In this document: one piece after another, positions 8,959 through 17,658 of the stretch | Layout: the number at the start of each line of letters is the position of its first letter | How positions within the stretch are numbered: position 1 is the stretch's first letter | Assembly: GCA_016929905.1 (NCBI GenBank) | Contig: JAFGHX010000286.1 | Span: 1-34,420 of the forward strand | From: Kiritimatiellia bacterium | GTDB lineage: Bacteria; Verrucomicrobiota; Kiritimatiellia; JAFGHX01 | DNA length: 34,420 bases | Reading direction: 5' to 3' | Notes under the pieces: model-generated | Database searches by the model: none | Seen by the model: the letters and a program-made list of their open reading frames with translations, nothing else | What the model was told of the DNA's origin: nothing | Translations under genes and position numbers: made by a program

Positions 8959-8986
8959 ATGGTCGATGGTCGATGGTCGATGGTTC
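8959..8986. repeat. heptamer tandem repeat (ATGGTCG)3 plus a partial unit
   Basis: Three exact copies of ATGGTCG followed by ATGGTTC lie in the 203-bp gap between the AsmA-like gene and the zinc-ribbon gene. It belongs with the other short-period intergenic repeats at 24555, 25721, 27215 and 28484. Confidence 0.9.
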
Positions 8987-9073
8987 TGAGCGGGGCGCCA
9001 TCCAGTCTTCACAGAGCGAAGTCAGCCTGATCCCTTCATCGACTTCTGGTACGAGCGCGGATAGGACGACATC

Positions 9074-11344
9074 TCAAGGGTCTGCCGGTGCGGGCGGCAC
9101 GTCGTCGGGCTTTTCCGGCTTCTCGGGTTTGTCCGGCTTCTCGGGCTTGGGTTTGCCGGGCATGATCGCGGGCGACCAGTGCGGAGCCTTCAGCGTGCCA
9201 CCCAGGTCGAACTCCAGCAGCTTGCTGACGGGCAGCGTGACCCACTTCATGACTTTTCCCACGAGCGTGTATTCCTTGAGCAGTTGGATGCGGATGTCGA
9301 AATCGAGCCGTTCGTCGAAGGCGTAGGTGCCGTCGCCGGCCACGTTGAGCACAGCACCTTCGACCCGTGCATTCGAGGCATGCAGCTTGCCGTCCCGAAT
9401 GGTGAACTTGGCGCTCGCGTCGGTCTGCTCGACCAGCAACCGGAAACCGGGAATGGCTTTGGTGAGGAACCCTGTAAGGCCGCCGAACAGGGGGATTTCG
9501 AACAGGCGCCCGTCCTTGATCCGCACGCGGCCTTCCCCGCCCGCGGACGGCCCCTGCCCTTCCCCCCACAACCCCTCCACAGCCAGGGTGGCGGACAGGA
9601 GCCCTTCGTACAGGTCCACTTCCTCCTCCTTGAGCGCGCTGACGACCGACATGAAATCGACCTCGCCCATCTCACCGCGGATCCGGTACCGGAAATTGGT
9701 GGAACCGGAATCCGGGGTGAACAGGGCGGAGCCTTTGAAGCGGCCCCCGTAGAGGCTGCCCTGGATGTCGGAGATCTCGGCGGTGTTGCCCCTGAGGTGC
9801 AGCCTGGCGGAGCAGGCGTCGGCGACAAACCAGAGCAGGCCCATATCCTGGGCTTTACCCTGCAGTTGGAAATCGGTCGTGCCTTCCGCGCCGTAGGCCA
9901 CGGCGCCCTTGGCCTGGAACGCGACAGGCCCGTGAAAGGCGAAGCTGGCAAGCCGTTCTTCGACGTAGGGGCCGACCATGCGCGCGACGGCTTTCGGATT
10001 CATGGTGGAGACCATGCTGGCCAGGTCCACCGTCTGCGCCTTGAAATCCTGGGTGAACGACGCCTCCAGCTTGCCCTCGGGCCGCACGGCCACAATCGGG
10101 TCGAGCTGGACGCGCAGCGTCTCGTCGGACAACTCGGCGGCGAAGGTGGCGTTTACGGAAGAATTGGTCACGCCGCGATACCCGCACGCCGAGCCCTTGA
10201 CATACCCGTTGACGGCGTAGTAACGGTCCGGTTCCCAGCGCCCGCTGACATGCATGTCCGCTTCGGGCGGGGCCCCGGCGAAGAGCAGATCGGCGATGAA
10301 CTCGGCGACGGGCGTCCGTTCCGCTCTGCAGAAGGGCAGAAAGACGTCGGGGAAGCACCGGGTTTTCGCCTCCGCCTGGAAAGTCTGGCTCGCGTGCTCG
10401 TAGCTGAACGAGCCCGACAGGGTTCCCGAACGCCCTTCGCGCGCGACGAGACATTCCGCCTCTTCGATCCGGGTCGTGTGCTCGTCATGGCGGACCAGGC
10501 AGGCGAGGCGCGGTATCCGCGTGCGGTCCAATGTGCAGCCCTCAAGGCTTGCCCGGCCGGTGAGGGTAAGGCCCTTCATGTCGCCGTCGAATCGCCATGT
10601 GCCGACCTGCAGTTCCATGTAGGTGCCGTTGCGCCCTTGCGCCCGAATGTGGACATCGGTCCGGTCCTGATCGACGAAGTCCAGCAGGAAGGTGACCTCG
10701 GCTTCCGCCTCCGGCCCCCAACGGGTGCGGTCCAGATACCGGGCCCAACGCAACACGTTGCGGGCGAACCGGGCGCCCAGTTCGCGCCGCCTGGGCCCCA
10801 TCGCGCGCCCGGCGAAGACCAGGGCGCCGCGCCCGGAGAGGGGCAACCCGCGAAGGCGGGCCCGCATCTCATTGATGCGCAGAACGCCGCGTTCCGCCAT
10901 GTCCCAGCCAAGCGTCGCGCGCTCGATGTCCAGGTCGACCGGCCGGCTGAACGCCTCGTCAGCCGCCTGCAGGCTCTCGACCATGTACGGGCGCAGTTTT
11001 CCGTTGCGGACGGTGATCGAGAATGGGCGCGGGTTGCGGCGGACCAGGTCGAGCAGGCTGCAGGCGAGCACGACCTCGTCGGACTCGATGAAGGGCGGGC
11101 CCAGCACCTCTTTGCGGAAGATGCGGCAGCGCTTGCCGACGAGTCCCTCGAAGACGCTGAGGCGGGCGTCGTCGACGATCAACGCGAACGAGCCGGCGTT
11201 GAGCCGGCTGAGCAGGCGTGTCTTCAAAGGCTGCGGGAAGCCGAGGACACTGAGGAGAACGGCCAGGACAAGGAGGAGCGCTCCGACCAGAACGACCGTC
11301 CACAGGACGAACCGCGCCAAACCGCGTAAGGCTCTTCGCTTCAC
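9074..11344 (-). CDS. AsmA-like inner-membrane/periplasmic protein
   Basis: A 756-residue protein. The N-terminus is basic and is followed by one transmembrane helix (about residues 11-33). The long periplasmic part is rich in beta-strand patterns, ending with an AsmA-like C-terminal region (LRGNTAEISDIQGSLYGGRF, GEGRVRIKDGRLFEIPLFGG, LHASNARVEGAVLNVAGDGT). AsmA/TamB relatives form beta-groove bridges and are linked to phospholipid transport or outer-membrane assembly. The last 30 residues are a Lys-Pro-Glu/Asp low-complexity tail. The start is a GTG at 11344 with a weak ribosome site. It lies 22 bp after the DUF4340 gene, so the two form a likely operon. The fold-level call is good; the exact role is unknown. 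Confidence 0.72.
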   Translation of the reverse strand: MKRRALRGLARFVLWTVVLVGALLLVLAVLLSVLGFPQPLKTRLLSRLNAGSFALIVDDARLSVFEGLVGKRCRIFRKEVLGPPFIESDEVVLACSLLDLVRRNPRPFSITVRNGKLRPYMVESLQAADEAFSRPVDLDIERATLGWDMAERGVLRINEMRARLRGLPLSGRGALVFAGRAMGPRRRELGARFARNVLRWARYLDRTRWGPEAEAEVTFLLDFVDQDRTDVHIRAQGRNGTYMELQVGTWRFDGDMKGLTLTGRASLEGCTLDRTRIPRLACLVRHDEHTTRIEEAECLVAREGRSGTLSGSFSYEHASQTFQAEAKTRCFPDVFLPFCRAERTPVAEFIADLLFAGAPPEADMHVSGRWEPDRYYAVNGYVKGSACGYRGVTNSSVNATFAAELSDETLRVQLDPIVAVRPEGKLEASFTQDFKAQTVDLASMVSTMNPKAVARMVGPYVEERLASFAFHGPVAFQAKGAVAYGAEGTTDFQLQGKAQDMGLLWFVADACSARLHLRGNTAEISDIQGSLYGGRFKGSALFTPDSGSTNFRYRIRGEMGEVDFMSVVSALKEEEVDLYEGLLSATLAVEGLWGEGQGPSAGGEGRVRIKDGRLFEIPLFGGLTGFLTKAIPGFRLLVEQTDASAKFTIRDGKLHASNARVEGAVLNVAGDGTYAFDERLDFDIRIQLLKEYTLVGKVMKWVTLPVSKLLEFDLGGTLKAPHWSPAIMPGKPKPEKPDKPEKPEKPDDVPPAPADP

Positions 11345-11366
11345 CTCGTGCGCCCCGGCGGAATCC

Positions 11367-13160
11367 TCATGGTTTCAGCACGATGTCTCTGTTCAGGGAT
11401 TCCGCCACCTCCCCGCTCAGGACAAAGATCACGTCCAGCCCCCGGATCGTCGCGTGGCAACCGCCGTCGGTCGGCGTGCCGACAACCAGCGTCTTCTGAA
11501 TGCCTTCCGCCCCGCTCAATCCGAACGTCACGCTGAGCCGGCCGCCGTCGGCCACGCCGAAGGCGGCCGGCTCCTCGCCGGCCGACCGTTCGAACCGGAC
11601 GGCGCGCAGCGATTCCACCCGTGCCAGGAGTTCGCCGACGACGTTGGAGGCCACCGTCCCTTCGGCCGGCGAGACGGGCCGCCAGTCCGCCGACTCCGTT
11701 CTCTCCACCGTCTGCTCGATTCCCTCACGCTGCAGGGAAATGCGCCTGACGCTGGCGCCGGCCAGGCTCAGAACGGTACGGTCCCTGAACCGGAGCGGAT
11801 CGACGGAAACGCGGTCCCGGAGGCCGGCGGCCACCTCCAGCACCGCGGGCTGACCCTCGATGTTCGCATAGACCCGTTTGCGGTCGAGCACGTCGCCGCC
11901 GACCCGCAACAGAAGCGTCTTCGGCTGCACACCGGCGGAAGCCGGGCTGTCCTCCGCCAGTTGCACCACCTGGCCCGGCGGGTCGAGTCCGTAAAGCGCG
12001 AGATTCGTGCCGGGCTCATCGATGAACTGCTCGACGCCAAAGGCGGTGAGGTCCCGCAGGAAGTGATCGACCGCCCCGCGCTCGGCCTTCCATTGGCCGG
12101 GTTCGGTGATGAACCACTGCGGTCCTTCCTTCTTGCGCAGTTCCAGGTTGTGCTCGCCCTGCGCCAATCGGACGAAAGCCACATATTCGGGCGCGACGGG
12201 CAGAAGCGCCCGGTCGCGCAGGGCGTCGACGCTCACGCCGAGCGCATCGAGTACGGCTCGGTCAACGGTAAAGAGCGAGTCCGACTCGCCGCGCCTGGCA
12301 TACACCTCCTCGCGGCCCGGCTCTTCCACCGCCCTGCCGATCAGGATCTTCTTGCCGCGCTCCTCGCCGTGACGCCAGAGCGTGACCTCGACGGCGGCCT
12401 GGCCCTCGCTCAACGGATGGGTGTGCCGCATGAGGTCCGGCACGAACTGGCACACGCGCAGCGCAAACAGGGCCTCGAGCAGCCGGGCCACTTTCGCCCG
12501 CTGCGCCCGGCCGACCACGGGATGCTGAATCCGCCACTCGCCCTCGACACGGGCAAGCCGGATCAGCGCGTCGGCCCGCTTGATTTCGAGCCGGTCCACG
12601 CTGACGGGCGGCCCGCGCAGGATCGTGCGGTCCCGCCATTCTTCGACACTGTCGGGAATCGCGGCGAGCACGTCCGGCGCGGTGACGACGACGGACTCGC
12701 TGCCTTCCAGCCGCACGTAGAGCGAGTCGCCCAACGGGGAGCGAACGCCGATCAGGATCGAGCGCCGGCCCGCCGTCTCGCCGAACCCGATCCGGACCCG
12801 CGGCTTGAGCAGCCCGTAGTCTTCAAGCGTCAATCCCCGCTCGGCCCGCTCTTGAGCCGTGATACGCTCCTTGCAGGGCAGTTCCTCCAGAATCGTCAGG
12901 ACCCGCTCGATCTTCTCCTCGTTCGCCCGCGCACGCAGCGGTTGGCGCAGAAACCAGCCGTCGCGTTCCCGGCTCAGTTCCAGAGCGAACTTCTCCGTCT
13001 CCACGAACAGAGCCGTCACACGGCCCGGAATCACGCGCAAGACTCTCCGATCACGCTCCATCCGTTCCTGGGTCGACTCGCGCGGCTGCTCCACCACCGC
13101 GATGAACACGGCCACGATGCACACGAGAATCGTGAGGCACGCCACAGTGCGGGTTTTCAT
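11367..13160 (-). CDS. DUF4340-domain membrane-anchored protein
   Basis: A 597-residue protein with an N-terminal signal anchor (about residues 5-23). Repeated modules of the DUF4340 type follow: VTALFVETEKFALELSRERD, WFLRQPLRARANEEKIERVL, and later YGLDPPGQVVQLAED and FGVEQFIDEP. DUF4340 proteins often sit beside GldF/GldG-type ABC transporters, but none is here; the partner gene encodes the AsmA-like protein. The start MKTRTVACL at 13160 is chosen because it begins directly with the membrane anchor; the reading frame is open further upstream to 13286. It is divergent from the LpoB-like gene. Confidence 0.78.
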   Translation of the reverse strand: MKTRTVACLTILVCIVAVFIAVVEQPRESTQERMERDRRVLRVIPGRVTALFVETEKFALELSRERDGWFLRQPLRARANEEKIERVLTILEELPCKERITAQERAERGLTLEDYGLLKPRVRIGFGETAGRRSILIGVRSPLGDSLYVRLEGSESVVVTAPDVLAAIPDSVEEWRDRTILRGPPVSVDRLEIKRADALIRLARVEGEWRIQHPVVGRAQRAKVARLLEALFALRVCQFVPDLMRHTHPLSEGQAAVEVTLWRHGEERGKKILIGRAVEEPGREEVYARRGESDSLFTVDRAVLDALGVSVDALRDRALLPVAPEYVAFVRLAQGEHNLELRKKEGPQWFITEPGQWKAERGAVDHFLRDLTAFGVEQFIDEPGTNLALYGLDPPGQVVQLAEDSPASAGVQPKTLLLRVGGDVLDRKRVYANIEGQPAVLEVAAGLRDRVSVDPLRFRDRTVLSLAGASVRRISLQREGIEQTVERTESADWRPVSPAEGTVASNVVGELLARVESLRAVRFERSAGEEPAAFGVADGGRLSVTFGLSGAEGIQKTLVVGTPTDGGCHATIRGLDVIFVLSGEVAESLNRDIVLKP

Positions 13161-13267
13161 CGTTACCGATGCTACCCCCCGGCCAGCGGCCAAGTCAAGG
13201 CATTGGGTATTGCCACCTCGTCCTTTTTTTCGTATGCTTGCGGCCAACCCAGAAAGGAGTGTTTCGC

Positions 13268-13888
13268 ATGCAGACCCTTCGCCCAACGTTCACGTGCCTC
13301 GCCCTGCTCGCCGTGCTCCCGCTGGCTTTCAGCGGGTGCGCCGCTTTCCGCACGAGGGTCGCGGAAGTCGACCCCGAGAAGAAGCTGCACATGGAAGCGG
13401 ACTACGACTACACCGACGCCAAGCAGTTGGCCCGGAGCGTTGCCGATCAGCTCATCGCCGAATTCCTGGCGCCGCAGCAGGAGACGCCGGTGCTGATCGC
13501 CTATACCATACAGCCGCGAACCAAGACGTTTGTCGAGACGAAGAACCTCACCGACAAGATTCGGACGGAACTCATCCGCTCCGGAAAGGCGCGGTTCGTC
13601 AACCGATCGAGGCGTGACGATCTGCTCCAGGAACAGAACTACCAGGCCCTCCACAGCACACCCGAAACGCGGGCCGCCGTCGGGAAGCAATTGGGTGCGA
13701 AGTACATGCTGACCGGCACGCTTGTCGAGATGTCCCAGAAGACCGGCCGCCAGGTGCGGGTTTCGGAAACGGAAGTCATCTACTACTCGCTCACCATGGA
13801 AGTGACGGACCTCGAGACGGGCGAAATCGCCTGGACGACGGAGCGGGAAATCGCGCGCGCCGAGCGCCGGCCGCTCATCGGGTGGTAG
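13268..13888 (+). CDS. lpoB: LpoB-like outer-membrane lipoprotein (PBP activator family)
   Basis: A 206-residue lipoprotein. The signal peptide ends in a lipobox (LAFSGC, Cys about residue 24). The mature domain has the LpoB/COG3417 pattern: AKQLARSVADQLIAEFL, a strand ending in FVETKNLTDKIRTELIRSGK, FVNRSRRDDLLQEQNYQAL, LGAKYMLTGTLVEMSQKTGR and a final LETGEIAWTTEREIAR. In Escherichia coli LpoB reaches through the periplasm to activate PBP1b; here the partner synthase is unknown. An AGAAAGGAGTG Shine-Dalgarno precedes the ATG at 13268, which decides the start against an upstream in-frame ATG at 13169. The next gene encodes another lipoprotein, as often seen for this family. Confidence 0.87.
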   Translation: MQTLRPTFTCLALLAVLPLAFSGCAAFRTRVAEVDPEKKLHMEADYDYTDAKQLARSVADQLIAEFLAPQQETPVLIAYTIQPRTKTFVETKNLTDKIRTELIRSGKARFVNRSRRDDLLQEQNYQALHSTPETRAAVGKQLGAKYMLTGTLVEMSQKTGRQVRVSETEVIYYSLTMEVTDLETGEIAWTTEREIARAERRPLIGW

Positions 13889-13967
13889 ACCGCCGGCCGC
13901 ACCGGCCCGGCACGAGCGAAAGCCGCCTCCGCGGCGTCGGCTGCAGCCGCCTGCCTGGAGACAACGC

Positions 13968-15188
13968 GTGAAAATTGCCGACTGGCTTTCTGGCCCGGCG
14001 CGCCGCCAGGCCGCCCTCTGCTGCGCGGCGGCCGCGCTCGCCGGCCTGGTGTCCGGCTGCGCGACCCCGCCCCTGAGCGCGGCGCGCGCCAATTTCTACA
14101 TGGGGCGCCTGGCGCAGGCGGAGGAGAACCTCGCCGCACTGCCCGAGACCGACAAGGACAAGGTGCTCTACCTCATGGAACGCGGCACGGTCCGGCAGGC
14201 GCTCGGCCGCTACGAAGAGAGCGCCACCGACTGGCGCGAAGCGGGCGAACTCGACAAGCGGTTGGAGACCTACAGCGTCAGCCGCGGCGCCTCCAGCCTC
14301 GTGGTCAACGACCGCACACTCTCCTTCCGCGGCGCGCCGTTCGAACGCGTGCTGCTCTACGCGTTCCTGGCCAAGAGCTACCTCGCCGTCTCCAACTGGG
14401 ACTTCGCCGCCGTCGCCGCGCGCAATATCATCGCCAAGCTCGAGAAACTCGACGGCTTTCCCGACGACCCCTACAGCCGATATCTCGCCGGGTTCTGCAT
14501 GGAAATGATCGACGACCGCGACAACGCCGCCATTCTCTACCGGCAGGCTGCCGAGCTGCTGCCCGATCTCGTTATCGACGAGAGCACGGGGCGCATTCAG
14601 ACCGCCGCGCCCGCCCCGGACCCGGGCCGGGCGCCGGGCCCGGCCCGCACGGGTGCGGAGCTGGTGTGCTTCGTCGCCATGGGCCGCTCCCCCTCCGAAC
14701 GCGACCTCATGCAGGATTTCATTCAGTCCGGCCCGGAAGGGTATGCGGAGTTCTACGTCGGCGGCGAGTACCTCGGGCGCAGCTACTCGCTCGCCAACGT
14801 GGCCCGCCTGGTGCAGGCCACCGAGAACCGGCTCGCCGCCATGCGCCTGGCCAAGACCATGACCCGGGTCGTGATCAAAGATACCGTGGCAACGGCCGTG
14901 GAGGAGGAGCACCCGTTCTGGGGCGCGCTCGTCAGGATCATCCTCTTCTCCCTGGAAACACCCGATACGCGCCGGTGGGAAACGCTGCCCATGTGGCTGC
15001 AGGTCGCCAGGTTCGACTGCCCGCCCGAACTCGATGCCTACGAGGTCGTCTTCAAGGGGGTCGGCGGCCAGGTCCTGCAACAACGGACCGTCTCCCTCCC
15101 GCTCAGCCGGCGCGGACGCGTCTTCTTCTCCTACTGCCGCGATCTGCCCCAGCCGCCCCCGCCGCCTCAGCCCGAACCCGCGCCCTGA
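13968..15188 (+). CDS. COG3014-type lipoprotein with TPR-like repeats
   Basis: A 406-residue exported lipoprotein with a lipobox ending at Cys31 (LVSGC). A helical TPR-like region follows: FYMGRLAQAEENLAALPETD, LMERGTVRQALGRYEESATD, FLAKSYLAVSNWDFAAVAAR. The C-terminal beta-rich half has ELVCFVAMGRSPSERDLMQD, and the tail is Pro/Gln-rich. This arrangement matches the COG3014 family that commonly neighbours lpoB. Its role is unknown; the linkage suggests envelope or peptidoglycan work. It lies 79 bp after the LpoB-like gene and overlaps the convergent AraC gene by 22 bp. Confidence 0.7.
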   Translation: MKIADWLSGPARRQAALCCAAAALAGLVSGCATPPLSAARANFYMGRLAQAEENLAALPETDKDKVLYLMERGTVRQALGRYEESATDWREAGELDKRLETYSVSRGASSLVVNDRTLSFRGAPFERVLLYAFLAKSYLAVSNWDFAAVAARNIIAKLEKLDGFPDDPYSRYLAGFCMEMIDDRDNAAILYRQAAELLPDLVIDESTGRIQTAAPAPDPGRAPGPARTGAELVCFVAMGRSPSERDLMQDFIQSGPEGYAEFYVGGEYLGRSYSLANVARLVQATENRLAAMRLAKTMTRVVIKDTVATAVEEEHPFWGALVRIILFSLETPDTRRWETLPMWLQVARFDCPPELDAYEVVFKGVGGQVLQQRTVSLPLSRRGRVFFSYCRDLPQPPPPPQPEPAP

Positions 15189-16078
15189 AGCCCGCCGGGC
15201 ACTTTCGGAACCCGCTCGATCGCCCGGAACGCTCTTGGCGAACAGCCGGCTCGCCTGCGGAAGAAGCGCGAGAAGTAACTGGCGTCGGCAAAGCCCAGCT
15301 CCGCGGCGATATGCGAGACAGGCTGATCGGTATCGCGCAGCAACCCCTTGATGCGCTCCATGCGCAGCACGTTCACGTACTGCAGCGGCGACAGGCCGTG
15401 CACCTGCCGAAAGAGCCGCTCGAGATGCGGATAGCCCGGGCCCAGTTCGCGAAGCGCCGCCTTCACCGGCGTCGCGCGCGAAAGCGGCTCGTCGGCCAGC
15501 CTGCTCAGCCGGTCCCGGCACTTGTCCGCCCACACGATTTCCAGGCTCCCGGCCGGCAGCCTGGTCTCCTCCGGCAGGAGCAGTTCCAACAGCTCCTCCA
15601 GAAAAATCGCGCGCGACAGCCTGCGCGCACGCGCGTCCTGGCGCCCGTACAAACGAGCCGCCCGGCCGTGCAGCTCGTACACCCGCGCACGGCGCACCGT
15701 TCCGTGAAAAATCTGCCGCGGTACGTAGTCCGGCGCCGGCCGGAACGTGCGCGCATCCGGCACCTCCGGCATGTACGTCACGATACGGCCCGCACCCCGC
15801 GTGCCGACCGGCTCCCAGTTGAAATGCGCCCAGTGCACCATGACCGGTTCCGCCGATTCCACGTACGAAATGTGCGCGACGCCCGGCGGTACAATCACGA
15901 ACGAATCGCACGCACATGCGTACGCCTGCCCCGCGATGACCATCCGCGCATCGCCCGGCCCGAACAGGAACAGCTCATGGTTCGCAATCACCCGCAAGGG
16001 GTTGATCACCGGCCCCTCGAACAGTCGCGCCCCCGCCGACCCATCAATCTGCGGCGCAATCCGATCCAGCCAGTTCAT
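15167..16078 (-). CDS. AraC-family transcriptional regulator (first of three)
   Basis: A 303-residue regulator. An N-terminal cupin-like sensing region (about 30-110, with FLFGPGDARMVIAGQAYACA and IVPPGVAHISYVE) probably binds a sugar-like ligand. The C-terminal AraC DNA-binding domain has two helix-turn-helix units (YPHLERLFRQVHGLSPLQYV and VSHIAAELGFADASYFSRFF, then GCSPRAFR). It is transcribed away from the UroD-like gene at 16390 across a 311-bp region and probably controls it. The 3' end overlaps the convergent COG3014 gene. Confidence 0.9.
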   Translation of the reverse strand: MNWLDRIAPQIDGSAGARLFEGPVINPLRVIANHELFLFGPGDARMVIAGQAYACACDSFVIVPPGVAHISYVESAEPVMVHWAHFNWEPVGTRGAGRIVTYMPEVPDARTFRPAPDYVPRQIFHGTVRRARVYELHGRAARLYGRQDARARRLSRAIFLEELLELLLPEETRLPAGSLEIVWADKCRDRLSRLADEPLSRATPVKAALRELGPGYPHLERLFRQVHGLSPLQYVNVLRMERIKGLLRDTDQPVSHIAAELGFADASYFSRFFRRRAGCSPRAFRAIERVPKVPGGLQGAGSG

Positions 16079-16208
16079 ATCATCTTAGTCCTATTTATTG
16101 GCAAGAAAGTACAATTGATTACGGGCAAGATACACGACTATCCTGTGAATAGTATAGCATAATCATCCTGTTTTTAAAAGTCGGCAACGGCCGGATGGCG
16201 CGACAGCA
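16079..16208. promoter_or_regulatory. AT-rich divergent promoter region of AraC-1 and UroD-like-1
   Basis: The first about 100 bp are strikingly AT-rich against the GC-rich genes. They hold a direct repeat of GGCAAGA starting at 16100 and 16124 (24 bp apart). This fits a divergent regulator/enzyme control region. No single promoter hexamer pair is convincing. The second half of the gap carries an inverted-repeat element described separately. Confidence 0.45.
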
Positions 16209-16363
16209 ATTCTCATTATGACGTTGCGCCCGTTTGTAGTGTCGAAGATCTGACTGTGGTGGAAGCCCCGTGAGGGGCGTTTCCGGGGCAAGAGGCGTGT
16301 ACGGACAGCCCTTACGGGCTTGACTACGAACGGATTTCACCGGGGCGCCGCCATAATGAGAAT
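16209..16363. repeat. 155-bp inverted-repeat element (MITE-like or structured leader)
   Basis: Terminal arms ATTCTCATTATG (16209-16220) and CATAATGAGAAT (16352-16363) are perfect inverse complements. Complementarity resumes inside them: a GCGCC stretch at each end, then CGTTTGTAGT with ACTACGAACG. Two internal hairpins are present, GCCCC-GTGA-GGGGC and AGCCC-TTAC-GGGCT. A 10-bp direct repeat, GGCCGGATGG, flanks it at 16189-16198 and 16369-16378. It lies directly upstream of the UroD-like-1 ribosome site, so it is either an inserted non-autonomous element or a structured 5' leader. Confidence 0.6.
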
Positions 16364-16389
16364 GGCTGGGCCGGATGGAGGCATGAACC

Positions 16390-17658
16390 ATGGCGACTGC
16401 GGTCAAATCGGTGCAGATCGAGCCCATCGTCGGCGAAGACCGCTCTTATCTGCGCGATCTGGCCTGCCGCGTGGCGGAGGCGGCGAACCGGCCGGAGCAG
16501 GCGGAGCGAGCGTCACTGTGGCGGCGGCACAACGGGCTCGAGCGTGTCCGGCCCCTGGTCCTGGTCTTCCCGGAAGGCGCCTGGCGCGAGTTGTGGGCGC
16601 AGGAGCCGCCGATGCGCACGCGGGGCAACCGCGCGCGGCAGATCGAACGGGACCTGCGGGTTCGCCTGTACTACGCCGAGCATCTCCGGGACGACAACGT
16701 CATCGAGCCGGTCCTCGCCTCTCCGATCGTGACCCACCAGACGGGCTGGGGTCTCGAACCGCGCAAGACGAAGCCCGCCACGCCTCACGGCGCGGCGCAT
16801 TTCGAGCCGGTCCTGCTCGACGACGCGGATGCCGACAAGCTCACGCTGCCCGAGGTCACGGTCGACTGGGCCGCGACCGAGGCGCTCCATGCGCAGACCT
16901 GCGAGCTGTTGGGCGATATCCTGGCGATCGAGAAACAGGGCCCGTGCCGCGGCGGGTTCGCACCGCTCGATCACTACCTCCAACTGCGCGGGATCGACCG
17001 GCTGTTCCTGGATCTGTGCGACAGACCGGACCTGGTCCACCGCGTGATCGGCACGCTGACCGACGGCCAGATCCGGATCATGCAGGCGCTCGAGCGGCAG
17101 GGCGCGCTGACACTCGGGAACCGGAACCACTACGTGGGCTCCGGCGGCACGGGCTACACCGACGCGCTGCCCGGGCCCGACTTTGACGGCGAACACGTCC
17201 GCACGAAGGATCTCTGGGGCTTTGCGACCGCGCAGATCTTCTCGGAGGTCTCGCCGGCCATGCATGAAGAGTTCGCACTCCGGCACGAGAAACGCTTCCT
17301 CGACCTGTTCGGGCTGAATTGCTACGGCTGCTGCGAGCCGCTGCATCTGAAGCTGGACGCCGTCCTGCGGCATGTGCCGCGCCTGCGCCGGCTGTCGATT
17401 TCGCCATGGGCCGACGTCGCGATCTGCGCCGAACGGCTCGGGCGAAACTGCATCTTTTCGTGGAAGCCGAACCCGGCGATCCTGGCGGGCGAGACGTGGG
17501 ACCCCGACGCCGCGCGCCGCCAGCTTCGCGCATTCTGCGAAGCCACGCGCGGCAACGTCGTGGAGATCGTCATGAAAGACACGCACACGATCCGCGGCCA
17601 GCCGCACCGCATGTGGGAATGGGTCCGGATCGCGAAAGAAGTGGCCCTGGACTACTGA
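16390..17658 (+). CDS. UroD/MtaA-superfamily-like protein, copy 1
   Basis: A 422-residue TIM-barrel-type protein related to the uroporphyrinogen decarboxylase/corrinoid methyltransferase superfamily; this is not a HemE. It is paralogous to the protein at 25841. Shared blocks are WGxxxAQIFSEVSPxMHEEF, YGCCEPLH (Cys314-Cys315), SxSPWxD, FSxKPNPAxLA and a C-terminal KDxxTxxxxPxRxWEW. The Cys pair might bind zinc or a thiol substrate as the zinc cysteines do in MtaA/MtbA, but that is inference. GGAGG lies 8 nt before the ATG. The gene is divergent from AraC-1, and its 3' end overlaps the glycyl radical enzyme reading frame by 89 bp. No corrinoid protein gene is nearby. Confidence 0.72.
   Translation: MATAVKSVQIEPIVGEDRSYLRDLACRVAEAANRPEQAERASLWRRHNGLERVRPLVLVFPEGAWRELWAQEPPMRTRGNRARQIERDLRVRLYYAEHLRDDNVIEPVLASPIVTHQTGWGLEPRKTKPATPHGAAHFEPVLLDDADADKLTLPEVTVDWAATEALHAQTCELLGDILAIEKQGPCRGGFAPLDHYLQLRGIDRLFLDLCDRPDLVHRVIGTLTDGQIRIMQALERQGALTLGNRNHYVGSGGTGYTDALPGPDFDGEHVRTKDLWGFATAQIFSEVSPAMHEEFALRHEKRFLDLFGLNCYGCCEPLHLKLDAVLRHVPRLRRLSISPWADVAICAERLGRNCIFSWKPNPAILAGETWDPDAARRQLRAFCEATRGNVVEIVMKDTHTIRGQPHRMWEWVRIAKEVALDY

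Noticed and set aside
16390..17658. Haem biosynthesis HemE for the UroD-like proteins
   Set aside because: The HemE N-terminal and active-site signatures are missing, several paralogues occur beside AraC regulators, and no other haem gene is nearby.
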